A DNA stretch of 64,000 nt from Bacillus carboniphilus (GCF_020524035.2 NZ_CP129013.1:1973822-2037821), one strand, 5' to 3'; shown: positions 45,429 to 60,062, counted from the stretch's first letter. Notes: generated by a model not told the origin, from the sequence alone. Translations and numbers: made by a program.

Positions 45429-46826
45429 TTATCCAATACTACCTTCCATTTCGAATTTAATAAGACGGTTCATTTCTACCGCATATTCCATTGGAAGCTC
45501 TTTTGTAAATGGCTCGATGAAGCCCATTACAATCATTTCTGTTGCTTCTTCCTCTGAAATTCCTCTACTCATCAAGTAGAAAAGTTGTTCTTCGGATACT
45601 TTTGAAACTTTCGCCTCGTGCTCTAACGAAATGTTATCGTTAAAGATTTCATTGTAAGGAATTGTATCTGACGTTGATTCGTTATCCATAATGAGTGTAT
45701 CACACTCAATGTTTGATCTTGCTCCTTCTGCGCGGCGGCCGAAGTGAACGATTCCACGGTATGTTACTTTTCCGCCTTGTTTGGAAATGGATTTTGAAAC
45801 AATCGTAGACGAAGTATTCGGAGCTAAATGAATCATTTTTGCTCCTGCATCTTGGTGCTGACCTTTACCTGCTAAAGCAATCGAAAGGGTCATTCCACGT
45901 GCACCTTCACCTTTTAAAATGACAGCCGGATATTTCATCGTTAGTTTAGATCCAATATTTCCGTCAATCCATTCCATCGTTCCATTTTGTTCGCAAACTG
46001 CACGCTTCGTTACAAGGTTAAAGACGTTGTTTGCCCAGTTTTGGATCGTTGTATAACGGCAATAGGCATCTTTTTTGACGATAATTTCTACTACCGCGCT
46101 GTGCAATGAGTTTGTCGTATAAACAGGAGCCGTACAACCTTCAACGTAGTGAACGTGAGCTCCTTCGTCAACGATGATAAGGGTACGCTCAAACTGTCCC
46201 ATATTCTCTGAATTAATACGGAAATAAGCTTGTAATGGCGTTTCAACCTTTACTCCTTTTGGAACATAAATGAATGATCCACCAGACCAAACAGCAGAGT
46301 TTAAAGCCGCAAACTTATTATCTGTAGGAGGAATGACAGTCGCCCAATGCTCTTTGAAGATTTCTTCATCTTCACGTAAGGCACTATCGGTATCCTTAAA
46401 AATAATTCCTTGTGATTCTAAATCTTCTTGCATATTATGATAGACAACTTCGGATTCATATTGAGCAGAAACACCTGCTAAATATTTTTGTTCAGCTTCA
46501 GGAATTCCTAACTTATCAAACGTTTGTTTTATCTCTTCAGGAACTTCATCCCATGATTTTTCTGACTTCTCCGAAGGTTTGACATAATAGGTGATTTCAT
46601 CGAAGTTAAGTGCAGCTAAATCGCCACCCCATTGTGGCATCGGCATATTATAAAAATGCTCAAGAGATTTTAAACGGAAGTCTAGCATCCATTGTGGTTC
46701 TTCTTTCATTTTAGATATTTCTTCAACAATTTCCTTTGTTAATCCACGCTCTGAACGGAAAATCGAAACATCACGATCATGGAACCCATACTTATAATCA
46801 CCAATTTCCGGCATTTGTTTAGCCAT
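45429..46826 (-). CDS. sufB: Fe-S cluster assembly protein SufB
   Basis: A 465-residue scaffold component of the SufBCD complex that builds [4Fe-4S] clusters. The beta-helix core ([29 protein letters not shown]) and C-terminal [24 protein letters not shown] are diagnostic. Start ATG at 46826 with AAGGAGTGAT upstream; an in-frame GTG at 46838 overlaps that site. Last gene of sufCDSUB. Its last 11 codons form the attachment site of the integrated element, which supplied the present TAA stop. Confidence 0.96.
   Translation of the reverse strand: MAKQMPEIGDYKYGFHDRDVSIFRSERGLTKEIVEEISKMKEEPQWMLDFRLKSLEHFYNMPMPQWGGDLAALNFDEITYYVKPSEKSEKSWDEVPEEIKQTFDKLGIPEAEQKYLAGVSAQYESEVVYHNMQEDLESQGIIFKDTDSALREDEEIFKEHWATVIPPTDNKFAALNSAVWSGGSFIYVPKGVKVETPLQAYFRINSENMGQFERTLIIVDEGAHVHYVEGCTAPVYTTNSLHSAVVEIIVKKDAYCRYTTIQNWANNVFNLVTKRAVCEQNGTMEWIDGNIGSKLTMKYPAVILKGEGARGMTLSIALAGKGQHQDAGAKMIHLAPNTSSTIVSKSISKQGGKVTYRGIVHFGRRAEGARSNIECDTLIMDNESTSDTIPYNEIFNDNISLEHEAKVSKVSEEQLFYLMSRGISEEEATEMIVMGFIEPFTKELPMEYAVEMNRLIKFEMEGSIG
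45430..45461. repeat. Right attachment repeat within sufB
   Basis: 32-bp copy of 35153-35184 with one mismatch, encoding the SufB C-terminus. Confidence 0.88.
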
Positions 46827-46850
46827 TATCCCTATCACTCCTTACTTGTT

Positions 46851-49805
<2,955 letters not shown>

Positions 49806-49820
49806 GGTTATCCTCCTTCC

Positions 49821-50606
49821 TTACGCTTCTTGCCCTACAGTTTCATCTTCAATCCCTAGTTCAGCTTTAATCCAATCATAGCCTTCATTTTCTAAACGCT
49901 GTGCTAATTCTGGACCACCAGATTTAACAACCTTTCCTTGCATCATAACATGAACAAAGTCAGGAGTAATATAGTTAAGAAGACGTTGGTAGTGTGTAAT
50001 AATTAAACAGCCAAACTCACTGCCACGCATTTCGTTAATTCCTTTAGAAACGACTTTTAAAGCATCTATATCTAAACCTGAGTCAATTTCATCTAAAATC
50101 GCGATCTTAGGGTTAATCATCATGAGTTGAAGAATTTCATTACGTTTCTTTTCTCCACCTGAGAATCCTTCATTTAAATAACGTTGTGCCATATCTGGGT
50201 CCATATCTAATAGATCCATCTTTTTATCCATTTCACGAATGAACTTCATTAGAGAAATCTCATCGCCTTCTTCACGACGAGCGTTAATAGAAGAACGTAA
50301 GAAGTCCGCATTCGTAACCCCTGCAATCTCACTTGGATATTGCATGGCTAAGAATAAACCTGCTTTTGCACGCTCATCGACTTCCATTTCCAAAACGTCT
50401 TCTCCATCAAGAATAATGCTTCCTTGAGTTACTTCATATTTAGGGTGACCCATTATTGCTGCGGATAATGTAGATTTTCCAGTTCCGTTCGGTCCCATAA
50501 TCGCATGAAACTCTCCGCCGTTAATTTCAAGGTTAACACCTTTTAAGATTTCTTTTCCTTCTACAGAAACATGTAAATCCTTAATAACTAAAGTAGAACC
50601 TGCCAT
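49821..50606 (-). CDS. sufC: Fe-S cluster assembly ATPase SufC
   Basis: A 261-residue ABC-type ATPase: Walker A GPNGTGKST, signature FSGGEKKRNEI, Walker B IAILDEIDSGLD. It drives conformational changes of SufBD. The start at 50606 is set by GGAGGG 8 bp upstream; an ATG at 50624 overlaps it. First gene of the operon. Confidence 0.96.
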   Translation of the reverse strand: MAGSTLVIKDLHVSVEGKEILKGVNLEINGGEFHAIMGPNGTGKSTLSAAIMGHPKYEVTQGSIILDGEDVLEMEVDERAKAGLFLAMQYPSEIAGVTNADFLRSSINARREEGDEISLMKFIREMDKKMDLLDMDPDMAQRYLNEGFSGGEKKRNEILQLMMINPKIAILDEIDSGLDIDALKVVSKGINEMRGSEFGCLIITHYQRLLNYITPDFVHVMMQGKVVKSGGPELAQRLENEGYDWIKAELGIEDETVGQEA

Positions 50607-50640
50607 GTCAATACCCTCCATCAATCATATATTCATCAAT

Positions 50641-50700
50641 TTAATAATTCTCATTTTATTCTCATTCTTATCTTATAACAAATTAAATTACATTACAACA
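50641..50700 (-). promoter_or_regulatory. Possible suf promoter with Fur-like repeats
   Basis: On the minus strand a TTGTAA..TATAAG pair (15-bp spacing, weak) is followed by AATGAGAATAAAATGAGAAT, two GAGAAT half-sites loosely like a Fur box. No other feature seen in the 290 bp before yurZ. Low certainty. Confidence 0.3.
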
Positions 50701-50899
50701 TATTGAATCCATCTTCATATTTACAAATGATTCCCTTATAAATAAATTGTTAAACAAGATGTCTATAACAATCATAAAACGAAATCGGCTATATTATCAT
50801 AACAATTTATTATATATAATAGAAGAAACTCGTATATTAACCCAATTTATGTACACAAATAGTGAAGGACTATACCCTTAATAGGTATAGCCCTTAGCG

Positions 50900-51268
50900 T
50901 TATTGTTTATATTTGTTTAATTCCTTTATAGATTCTTGTAACAACGTAACTGATTGGCTCATAGCTGCTCCACCACCAAACGCTGCTGAAACACCTGCAA
51001 CCTCCAATATTTCTTCTTCTGTTGCACCTTGATCGACGCAACCTTTTGTATGATATATCATACAGTATTCATCTTGAGTAGCAATACTAATTCCTAAGGC
51101 AATCAATTGCTTCTCTTTTTGAGAAAGAGAGCCTTCTTTGAAACATTCTTCTGTAAACTGATTATAGTGTCTAGCAAGTTCGGGCATCTTTTTCGAAAAA
51201 ATACCTAATCCTGTTTTGTAATCATGCAAAGCAGCTTCTGTTGAAGTACTTGGTTGATAATGATCCAT
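50900..51268 (-). CDS. yurZ: Carboxymuconolactone decarboxylase family protein YurZ
   Basis: A 122-residue AhpD-like protein with the ExxCxxxHxxxC pattern ([12 protein letters not shown]), suggesting a peroxidase/disulfide activity rather than a decarboxylase. The start at 51268 has GGAGTG 8 bp upstream. Neighbour of the suf operon in B. subtilis as well. Confidence 0.85.
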   Translation of the reverse strand: MDHYQPSTSTEAALHDYKTGLGIFSKKMPELARHYNQFTEECFKEGSLSQKEKQLIALGISIATQDEYCMIYHTKGCVDQGATEEEILEVAGVSAAFGGGAAMSQSVTLLQESIKELNKYKQ

Positions 51269-51333
51269 AATGGACACTCCATTCTTAACATTAGTCACCC
51301 ATAGTATGCTTAAACTCTCCTTTTGTATTCAAG

Positions 51334-54300
51334 TTACACCATAAAATATTGAGCCTCGGGATGAGAAACGACAAAGGCAGAAACAGACGCCTCTGGTTCC
51401 ATCATATAGCCCTCTGTTAGTGTCACACCAATATCTTGTGGCTGAAGAACATCAAAAAGTGCCTCTTGATCTTCAAGGTTAGGACAAGCTGGATATCCGA
51501 AAGAATATCGGCATGTTTTGTATTGTGCTTTTAATATATCCTTTATTGACAATCCCTCGTCAAAATATCCGAACTCTTCTCTAATGTTTTTATGAATGAA
51601 CTCTGCTAATGCCTCTGCTACTTCTAACGCCAAGGCTTGAATGAGGTGTGATTTTAAATATTCGCCATTCTCTTTATACTCTCGTGACCTTTCACTTACA
51701 CCTTCTCCAGCGGTTACCACCATTAAAGCAATACAATCTAAGTCGTTATACTGTTTAGGTCTTACATAATCTATAGATAGGTATTTATTTTTTGTTTGTC
51801 TTGGAAATTGAAATGTTTGAATGGTTTCATTTTTGACTTTATCGTACAGCACGACTTGATTTTTAAATGAATAAGCGTGAAAAAATTGATATTTTGCATT
51901 AAGTGTCATCAATTTATTTGTCTGTCTTATCTCTTCAATCATTTCAAGTATAGATGATTTCAATTCTTGTTTTTTTAATTGTGAAGTCGTTGGCTTCACC
52001 CCCTAAATGTTTACCTAATAACATTTTCCAATTAATATAAGAGATAACCTGATCAATTGGATAATCTTTATATAATTTAGGAGAAAAACAGTTAGGTAAA
52101 GAAATTTTATGATGATGAGAAATGGTAGGATTAACGACCAAGGCAGGAGGAACAAGTTGGTTTTTTTGCTTGCTTGTTTGTATCACTGGACTTTGTCGTT
52201 CAAGTTGATTTTCATTTTCAATGTTTTGTAATAGACGTAATCCACTCATGGCATCTTTTGCATAAAGAACGCTTCCCCCATATTGTGGTGCTATCTTTTC
52301 AGTTGTAAATTTTTTAGATAGCGCGGCTCCGCCTACTAATATAGGAATATCGATTCCTGCGGACTTTAAATCTTGAACGGTTAGCACCATTTGTTGAGCT
52401 GATTTCACTAACAACCCTGATAATCCAATCACATTCGGTTCTTCTTTTTTATAAGCCTCAATTAAACGATCTGAAGGAATCTTGATGCCTAAATTGATTA
52501 CTTGATAACCGTTGTTCGACATAATGATATCCACTAGATTTTTTCCAATATCATGAACATCCCCTTTTACTGTCGCTAATAACACTTTTCCTTTATTAGC
52601 TACTTCTGTTTTATCCATCCACTTCTCCAGATAATAAACAGAGGTTTTCATTACTTCTGCAGACTGCAACACTTCAGCAACAATCAATTTATTATCATTA
52701 AACAACTCACCAACTTTTTGCATTCCTTTCATTAACGGCCCATTTATTATATCAAGAGGCGGCATTTCTTTCCTAACAAGATCCAAATCTTCTAGGAGTC
52801 CCTCCTTCGTTCCTTCCACAATACATTGGGCTAATCTGTCCTTTGGGTCTGTTAATAGACGTGATTTCTTTTCTGGAACTCTTTCTCTAAATAGATTAAC
52901 AAACTCAGATACATCTTGTTCTAAAGTTCGAAACAATAAATTTTCAGATAACGTGATTTCTGACTCCGGAATCGAAGCATATCTGACTAGCTTTTCAGTA
53001 TTTACAATGGCATAGTCTAATCCTGCTTTCGTACATTCATAAAGAAATACAGAATTGAGCACCTCTCTTCCTAGTGGAGGTAAGCCAAAAGAAATATTCG
53101 AAATTCCTAGTATGGTCAAGCATTGAGGAAATATCTTTTTAATTTCAATAATCGCTTCAATCGTCGCATTTGGCGATCCTTTATAGTTTGCATCACCAGT
53201 TGCAATTGGGAAAACTAAAGGGTCAAAGATGATATCCGAAGGGTGAACTTCATACTGTTCGATTAAAATATGATAAGACCTCGAAGCAATTTCTATTTTT
53301 CTTTCTGTTGAAATGGCCATCCCTTTTTCATCAATTAAACCAACCACTAAAGCTGCCCCGTATTTCTTAGCTAAAGGAATAACCTTTTCAAACCTTTCAG
53401 TTCCATCTTCTAAATTTATCGAATTAATAATGGATTTTCCTTGAGTATATTTCAATGCTAACTCAATCACTTTTTCATCAGTAGAATCAATTACCAAAGG
53501 AACTTTAAGAAGTTTGGTTGCAATTTTAAGGAATTCTTCCATATCTTTTTCTTCTTCTCTATCTGGGTTAGCTAAGCATATATCAATCACATGAGCCCCT
53601 TTTTTCACTTGAGAACGAGCAATTTCCGCAAGGCCTTTTCATATTCACCATCTACAATTAACTTTTTAAACTTCCTAGATCCGATGACATTTGTCCTCTC
53701 TCCAACAAATATCGGTGTCTCTTTAGGGTCGTAGTGCAATCGTTCAATTCCAGATACAGAATGCAAATGAAGAACTCGCTTTTGTGTTTGAATGGGGTAT
53801 TTATTTAACATTTCCCTCAATGATTTAATATGTTCAGGTGTTGTGCCACAACAACCTCCTATTATATCGACCCAACCATTCTTAACAAATTCCTCTAACT
53901 TCTTTGATAATGATAGGGGTGTTTCATGATAGGTTCCGTTTTCATCAGGTAATCCAGCGTTAGGATAACATAATATGCGAGTATTAGAGATCGAAGATAA
54001 CGTTCTTATATGATCCTTCATAAAATCGGGACCAGTTGCGCAGTTCATTCCGACAGCTGTTGGGTTTAAGTGCTCAATCGATGTATAGAACGAATCGATT
54101 GCTTGACCGGCTAACATGGTTCCCATCGGTTCAATTGTTGCAGAGATGAAAATAGGCACTCTTTCGTTTCGGTCAGCAAACACTTGATTAATTCCTATCC
54201 CTGCTGCCTTTACATTTCTTGTATCTTGGGAGGTTTCAAGTAATAAACAGTCCACTTTGCCCATTAATAAGGAATTAGCTTGATCATAATAGTTGGAAAC

Positions 54301-54720
54301 GAGTTGATCAAAGCTCACTCCTCCAGTTACAGAAAGAGCTTTCGTCGTAGGGCCCATTGCTCCAGCAACAAATACTTGCCTTCCATACTTTTCTTCATAT
54401 AATTGAACGGCTCCTTTTGCTAATTGTGCTCCTTTTAAAGTAATTTGATGGGCAAGATTTTCTAATCCATATTCAGATAACACTATTGTTGTAGAACCAA
54501 ATGTGTTCGTACAAATAATATCTGACCCTGCCTCTAAATATCGTAGGTGAATAGATTCAATGATTTGGGGTTGAGTGAGATTTAAATATTCATTACACCC
54601 TTCATAAATATCTCCTCCAAAGTCTTCTGAATTAAGGTTCGCTTGTTGTAACAACGTTCCCATTGCACCATCTAACAATAGTGTTTTGCTTTTTATTTGT
54701 GACGAGAGTCTATCCTTCAT
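51334..54720 (-). CDS. metH: Cobalamin-dependent methionine synthase, two frameshifts
   Basis: About 1,130 residues when joined, methylating homocysteine with methyl-tetrahydrofolate through B12. Domains: homocysteine-binding (1-300; zinc ligands in NCATG and GGCCGTTPEH), pterin-binding (from ERTNVIGSRKF), B12-binding (DVHDIGKNLV with the axial His, GLSGLLVKS, GGAALSKKF) and the AdoMet-binding reactivation domain (CRYSFGYPACPNL). Frame breaks: one base missing near 53629 (KALAEIARSQVKKG expected) and five Gs instead of four at 51999-52003 (HLGVKPTTSQ expected). Its ATG overlaps the metF stop by 4 bp. B. subtilis lacks metH here and uses MetE. Confidence 0.88.
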
Positions 54721-55622
54721 AAAAGCACCTCTTTTTTCATATGACTACAAATTTCAGCGGTGATATCATATTTCATAAAAGGTGTGATTAAATAAAGTCC
54801 TTTAAAGAACCGTCTTGCATATTCTGCTAAGTTAATCGCAATTTCGATCCCTGCTTTTTTAGCATCATCACCCTTATATTTCGCCATGGTACTTAAAATA
54901 TCTGAAGGGATATTAACCCCCGAAACATATTGATCAAGAAACTGAGCATTTTTAAAGGAAACAAGTGGCATAATGCCTATAAATATAACAGTGTCCTTTA
55001 CATAAGTTTCAATCGATTCTGCAAACCTCGTTATCATCTCTTTAGAATAAAAAGGCTGTGTTAAGAAGAAACGACAACCTGCCTTTATTTTTAGATCTAT
55101 TCTCTCCAGTGAAGGTGAACCATACTTTCCCTGATTAATAGCTCCCCCTATTTTAAAAACCGTTTTGCTTTTCATCTGATCACCCGAAAAAAATTGGCCA
55201 TCATTTAATCCTTTCACTTTATTCATTAGGTTAATAGAGTTTGTTTCAAACACCGCTTTTGACTGAGGCAGATCGCCTGATCTTGGAGGATCACCTGTAA
55301 CAATCATTACCTTATCAAGACCTAATATGTGAAGGCCGAGGAATCTCGACTGTTGACCAATAAGGTTTCGATCTCTACAAGCGATATGAACAAGAGGATT
55401 AAAGCTCGTCTCCGATTTTATGATGGAGGCAACTACTGTATTACAAATTCGTGAATAAGACATGGAATTGTCTGCTATTGTTATCGTATCAGCTCCTGCT
55501 TTTTCGAGTTCTTTAACCCCTCTTAAATACTCGCTTAGGTTCGGTTCCTTCGGAGGATCTAATTCCACAATGACAGTCGTTCGATCTCCCGCTGATTCTA
55601 TATAGCAAGATTCCTTTTCCAC
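54717..55622 (-). CDS. metF: Methylenetetrahydrofolate reductase
   Basis: A 301-residue FAD-dependent TIM-barrel enzyme making 5-methyl-THF for MetH. Typical elements: VELDPPKEPN, the GADTITIADNS strand, HIACRDRN, and VTGDPPRSGD. GTG start with GGGAG upstream. It resembles the reductase half of the bifunctional YitJ. Translationally coupled to metH. Confidence 0.9.
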   Translation of the reverse strand: MEKESCYIESAGDRTTVIVELDPPKEPNLSEYLRGVKELEKAGADTITIADNSMSYSRICNTVVASIIKSETSFNPLVHIACRDRNLIGQQSRFLGLHILGLDKVMIVTGDPPRSGDLPQSKAVFETNSINLMNKVKGLNDGQFFSGDQMKSKTVFKIGGAINQGKYGSPSLERIDLKIKAGCRFFLTQPFYSKEMITRFAESIETYVKDTVIFIGIMPLVSFKNAQFLDQYVSGVNIPSDILSTMAKYKGDDAKKAGIEIAINLAEYARRFFKGLYLITPFMKYDITAEICSHMKKEVLL

Positions 55623-55669
55623 ATCTCCCTCTCCTTTTTTTAATATTCAGATATTTAAACTAACACTAT

Positions 55670-55703
55670 GCAAGTGAAAGCGCTTTTCATCACCCTCACT
55701 TGC
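55670..55703 (-). terminator. Hairpin between metQ and metF
   Basis: GCAAGTGA and TCACTTGC stem with a long loop, no strong T-run; may attenuate rather than end metNIQ transcripts so that metF-metH are partly co-transcribed. Confidence 0.45.
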
Positions 55704-55716
55704 CATTTTCACTTTA

Positions 55717-56530
55717 TTAATTAGCTGGTAAAACGGTTCCCTGGTATTCCTCTTCAATGAACGTTTGAATTTCTTCTGATTGTAAAACCTCAACAAGAAC
55801 TTTAATTTTCTCTTTCTCCTTATCTTCTGACCTTACAACAATAAGGTTCGCATAAGGATTATCCACACCAGATTCTAGCTCAATCGCATCCACTGCTGGA
55901 TTTAACCCACCATCTAACGCAAGATTTCCATTGATTAGAATTGCATCTGCTTCATCGTTTTCATATGCCTTCGTTAACAGAGCTGGTTCTACATCAGTTT
56001 GAAAAGAAAATTTTTTAGGATTTTCCGCAATATCATCTACTGTAGCTTGCCGATTTCTCGACTTCATCTTTCAATGAAATAAGCCCTTTTTCTTCTAATA
56101 AAGATAGGATGCGACCATGATCTGAAACCGAATTACTCATCAAAATAGAGGCTCCTTCAGGCAGCTCTTCTAAAGAAGAATAACGTTTCGAATAAACGCC
56201 AATTGGCTCAATGTGGACGGCTCCTACACTAACAAAGTCATATTCATGTTCTTCTTTTTGAAGCTCTAAATAAGGGGTATGTTGAAAATAATTTGCATCA
56301 ATCTCCCCTTCATTTAAGCTTTTATTAGGAAGCACATAATCGGTAAACTCAACAATTTCCAACTCATACCCTTTTTCCTCAAGCAAGTTTTTCGCTTCTT
56401 CTAAAATTTCCACATGTGGCACGGGAGAGGCACCTACTTTAATTACATTCTCTGAATCAGCCGATGTTCCACACCCAGTTATAAATAAGAATAAAGCTCC
56501 TAACGTTAGTGAAAACAATAATTTCTTCAT
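55717..56530 (-). CDS. metQ: Methionine ABC transporter substrate-binding lipoprotein, frameshifted
   Basis: About 270 residues, NlpA/MetQ family. Signal MKKLLFSLTLGALFLFITGC with lipobox cysteine 20; IKVGASPVPHVEIL, NYFQHTPYL and the C-terminal NPYANLIVVR. A single missing base near 56050 separates the two halves (EKSxQATVDDIAENP expected). Third gene of metN-metI-metQ, under the SAM riboswitch. Confidence 0.9.
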
Positions 56531-56548
56531 ATTTTTTCCTCCTCTATG

Positions 56549-57210
56549 TTATCTTTTATCTAATTTGTTTGATGTATAGTCACCTATAAATTGAATGATA
56601 AAAACGATCAATAAGATTATTAATGTTGCAACGATTGTGACATCCCCTCTATTTCTTTGAAACCCCTCCAAATAAGCTAAGTTGCCTAATCCTCCAGCCC
56701 CAACCACACCTGCCATTGCAGTATAACCGACGAGCGCAATAGCCGTAACAGTTAAACTTGACACAAGAGTGGTAATGATTCTGGAATTAACACTTTATAA
56801 ATAATTTTAAATGAATGAGTGCCCATTGATTTGGCTGCTTCAATTACACCTTTGTCAATTTCTCGAAGCGATGTCTCTACCATTCGTCCAAAAAAAGGAG
56901 CGGAACCAATAATGAGTGCTGGCAAGGCAGCATTCGCTCCTAACATGGAACCTACAATCACTTTTGTAAAAGGTAAAAGTAAAATAATTAGGATGATAAA
57001 AGGAATTGAACGAGACGTATTAACTACTCCTGCAATGATTGCATTTACACTTTTGTTCTCCCACAAGTTATCCTTTGAAGTTAAGAAGAGTAACACTCCA
57101 AGAATAAAGCCAAACATACAGGTAAATACAACAGAGATTGCGGTCATATAAATGGTTTCTAAAGTAGCTTCAAGCACTTTATCCCAATTTACATTTTCAA
57201 ACTTCAACAT
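56549..57210 (-). CDS. metI: Methionine ABC transporter permease, frameshifted
   Basis: About 220 residues with five membrane spans. The EAA-loop region MGTHSFKIIYKVLIPESLP and C-terminal YTAMAGVVGAGGLGNLA are typical of MetI. A base is missing near 56770 (LPTLVSSLTVTAIAL expected). Overlaps metN by 7 bp. Confidence 0.9.
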
Positions 57211-58211
57211 GCGTGCACCTCTACTTTAACCTGTTCATCATTCAACAGTTGTTGCGTTTCTACTACCTCTTCAATTGTCCCATCTATATGAACGATCATC
57301 GTTCCAAAAGCGCCTTTTTGTGTATAAGAAATGTTTGCTTGTAAAACATTCATGTCAACCTTCAATTTTTCAATAACTACAGCTAGTATCGGCTGACTAA
57401 CGGAAGCGCCTGTAAAGGTAAGTTGCAGTAAAAAACCCTTTTTATATAAAGCTTGCAATTCTGCGAGTGATTCTGAACCTCCAGAGATTTGCTTTACAAA
57501 TTTTTTCGTTATTGGTTGAATGGGATCTTTAAAAACTTTTAAAACATCTCCCTCTTCAACCACGTTGCCATTCTCCATAACCGCAACTTTATGACAAATT
57601 TTTTTGATGACATGCATTTCATGAGTTATTAACACAATCGTTAATCCTAATGATTGATTAATATCTACTAACAGTTGTAATATCGAATCTGTTGTCTGTG
57701 GATCTAAGGCAGAAGTGGCTTCATCACACAATAGTACTTGAGGATGATTGGCTAATGCTCTAGCAATACCCACTCTTTGCTTTTGACCTCCACTAAGTTG
57801 AGACGGATAAGCATTTTCTCGCCCCTCCAATCCAACTAATTGAACCAATTCTTCCACTCTTTGAAGCCTTTCCTTTTTAGGTACTCCTGCAATTTCTAGA
57901 GAAAAAGAAATGTTCTCTTTCACAGTTCTAGACCACAAAAGATTAAAATGCTGAAAGACCATTCCTATTTCTTTTCTTTGTTTTCTTAATTCTTTTTCAT
58001 TTAACTTGCTAAGATTTAGTTGACCAATGTGAACTTCACCTTCAGTAGGTGTTTCCAACCCATTTAACAAGCGAATTAACGTACTTTTTCCCGCCCCACT
58101 GTAACCTACTATTCCATATATTTCACCTTTATTGATTTTTAAATTAATATCATCTAATGCTTTTATAGCACCACTTCCATATTCTTTACTAATGTTTGTT
58201 AGCGTGATCAT
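57204..58211 (-). CDS. metN: Methionine ABC transporter ATPase
   Basis: A 335-residue ATP-binding subunit: Walker A GYSGAGKST, signature LSGGQKQRVGIA, Walker B LLCDEATSALD, and a C-terminal NIL/ACT-like domain (about 260-335) that binds methionine for feedback inhibition. The start is at 58211 with AAGGTGA upstream; a longer in-frame reading runs back through the riboswitch terminator and is not coding. Confidence 0.94.
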   Translation of the reverse strand: MITLTNISKEYGSGAIKALDDINLKINKGEIYGIVGYSGAGKSTLIRLLNGLETPTEGEVHIGQLNLSKLNEKELRKQRKEIGMVFQHFNLLWSRTVKENISFSLEIAGVPKKERLQRVEELVQLVGLEGRENAYPSQLSGGQKQRVGIARALANHPQVLLCDEATSALDPQTTDSILQLLVDINQSLGLTIVLITHEMHVIKKICHKVAVMENGNVVEEGDVLKVFKDPIQPITKKFVKQISGGSESLAELQALYKKGFLLQLTFTGASVSQPILAVVIEKLKVDMNVLQANISYTQKGAFGTMIVHIDGTIEEVVETQQLLNDEQVKVEVHAC

Positions 58212-58253
58212 TGCTTCACCTTCCCTCATGTTGAAAATGACTGTTAAATAAAA

Positions 58254-58433
58254 CAAAATGCCTTTCCGCATATAAGCAGAAAGGCATTTTAAATTACGTA
58301 TTAAAAACCTTTCCCTCATCTTTCAAAGCGAGTATAATTCGCATTGCGTGATTTGGCACCATTTCAATATTTCATTGACGGTTGCCGGGCTTCATAGGGC
58401 ACTTCCCTCCACCTCTCTAAATAAGAGAAAATA
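58254..58433 (-). ncRNA. SAM-I riboswitch (S-box) of metNIQ
   Basis: The minus-strand leader has CTTATTTAGAGAGGTGGAGG, GAAGCCCGGCAACC, GGTGCCAAATC and AAAGATGAGGG in order, the S-box core. A terminator follows (AAAATGCCTTTC with GAAAGGCATTTT, 58256-58290). SAM binding should stop transcription into metN. Confidence 0.95.
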
Positions 58434-58524
58434 ACTTTTATTCAATTTTAACGTACTTATTTAACATGAGAGAATTCTATCACGGGTCAAAAATAGTGTC
58501 AACAAAAAATTCTTTACGTTACTC

Positions 58525-59825
58525 CTATTTCACACTCGATGCATATTCTAAAACCTTTTTAAAGGCTTGATCTAGATCCTTTATAAGGTCATCAATGTGC
58601 TCGATGCCCACAGATAATCGAATCAAATCTTCAGTCACTCCTGAATCGGTCAATCCTTCATCACTCAATTGTTGATGAGTTGTACTTGTAGGATGAATAA
58701 TTAAGCTCTTTGCATCTCCAACATTTGCCACATGTGACCATAGGTGAACTGAGTTAATAAATTGCTCTCCTGCTGCTCTTCCGCCTTCAATCCCAAAGAC
58801 AATAACAGAACCGGCACCTTTAGGTAAATATTTAGTGGCTAATTCTTTTGTCGGATGTTCATCTAATTCAGGATAAGTCACCCAAGTTACTTGTGGGTGT
58901 TTTAGTAAATACTTCACTAACAAGCGTGTATTTCGGATATGTTCCTTTATTCTCACATGTAGTGTCTCTAGACCTAAACTAAATTGAAAAGCATGGTATG
59001 GACTTAAAGCAGGTCCAAGATCTCTTAGAAGCTGTACTCGCGCTTTTGTTATGAAAGCTGCTTTAGGGACGTCCCTAGCATAAACAATCCCATTATAGCT
59101 TTCATCAGGTTGAATAAGGCTTGGAAACTTTTCTGAATTCCAATCAAAATTCCCACCATCAACAATAATTCCTCCTAATGTAGTCCCATTTCCTAGTAAC
59201 CATTTCGTTGCAGAATGAATGACAATATCAGCCCCATGTTCAATCGGCCTACATAAATAAGGAGTAGCAAAAGTATTATCAATAATTAATGGAATTCCTG
59301 CTTCATGAGCAACTTCAGCAACAGCTTCAATATCGAGGACAACTAAGCTAGGATTGCCAATGGTTTCTGCAAAAATCGCTTTCGTTTTCGAAGTTATAGC
59401 TTGCCTAAAGTTTTCTGGGTCAGTCGGATCAACAAACGTCACTTTAATTCCGTACTTAGGTAAGGTTACCGCAAATAAATTGTATGTTCCTCCATATAAG
59501 GTTGAGGCTGAAACAATTTCATCCCCTGCTTCTGCTATGTTTAAGATCGATAAAGTAATGGCGCCATCCCGCTGGCAACTGCTAAACTACCAATTCCTCC
59601 TTCAAGAGCGGAAATTCGCTCTTCAAGTACCGTGACTGTAGGATTATGAATTCGAGTGTAAATATAACCAGGCTCTTTCAAAGCAAATAAGTTGGCAGCA
59701 TGTTTTGTGTCTTTAAATAAATATGCAGTGGATTGATAAATGGGGACTGCTCTTTCACCTGTGGTGGACCTATCCTGTAAACCTCCATGAATATTCAATG
59801 TTTCCAATTGGTATTCTTTAGTCAT
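58525..59825 (-). CDS. metY: O-acetylhomoserine sulfhydrylase (MetY-type), frameshifted
   Basis: About 433 residues, Cys/Met metabolism PLP family, making homocysteine from O-acetylhomoserine and sulfide. The PLP lysine is in [33 protein letters not shown] and [14 protein letters not shown] favour MetY over MetB. One base is missing near 59563 ([12 protein letters not shown] expected). Start at 59825 with GGAGAGG 8 bp upstream. Preceded by its own SAM-I riboswitch. Confidence 0.9.
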
Positions 59826-59858
59826 CAGTAAATCCTCTCCTTTTTTAAGTTTGATAAA

Positions 59859-60062
59859 ACAAAAAGAGATTAACAAAAGGGACAAACTCGTTCACAAGAA
59901 GAAATAATCAAGTAACGGTCTGTAACCTATGTTAATCTCTTACTTAACATGATTATCTTCTTATCTTTCAGAATATAGATATTCTGCTGGAATTAGCACC
60001 GTGGTTTAAAACCGGTTGCCGGGCGTCTTAGGGCCAGTCCCTCAGCCTCTCTTGATAAGATT
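59859..60062 (-). ncRNA. SAM-I riboswitch (S-box) of metY
   Basis: CTTATCAAGAGAGGCTGAGG, ACGCCCGGCAACC, CGGTGCTAATTCC and AAAGATAAG occur in order on the minus strand. The terminator pairs AGAGATTAAC with GTTAATCTCT across a long arm, ending in TTTTTG near 59861. Confidence 0.95.

Larger units (their letters stand above)
35153..45461. mobile_element. Decayed prophage-like integrative element in the sufB 3' end (about 10.3 kb)
   Basis: Bounded by the 32-bp direct repeats. A tyrosine recombinase gene lies at the right end pointing toward its attachment site, and an XRE regulator at the left. CGGCAC repeats spaced 11 bp lie just inside both ends. Between are small early genes, tail-like genes, holins, an endolysin pseudogene, two IS elements and a type I toxin-antitoxin. 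Packaging, head and replication genes are missing, so it cannot form particles. The integration preserves the SufB protein sequence. Confidence 0.85.
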
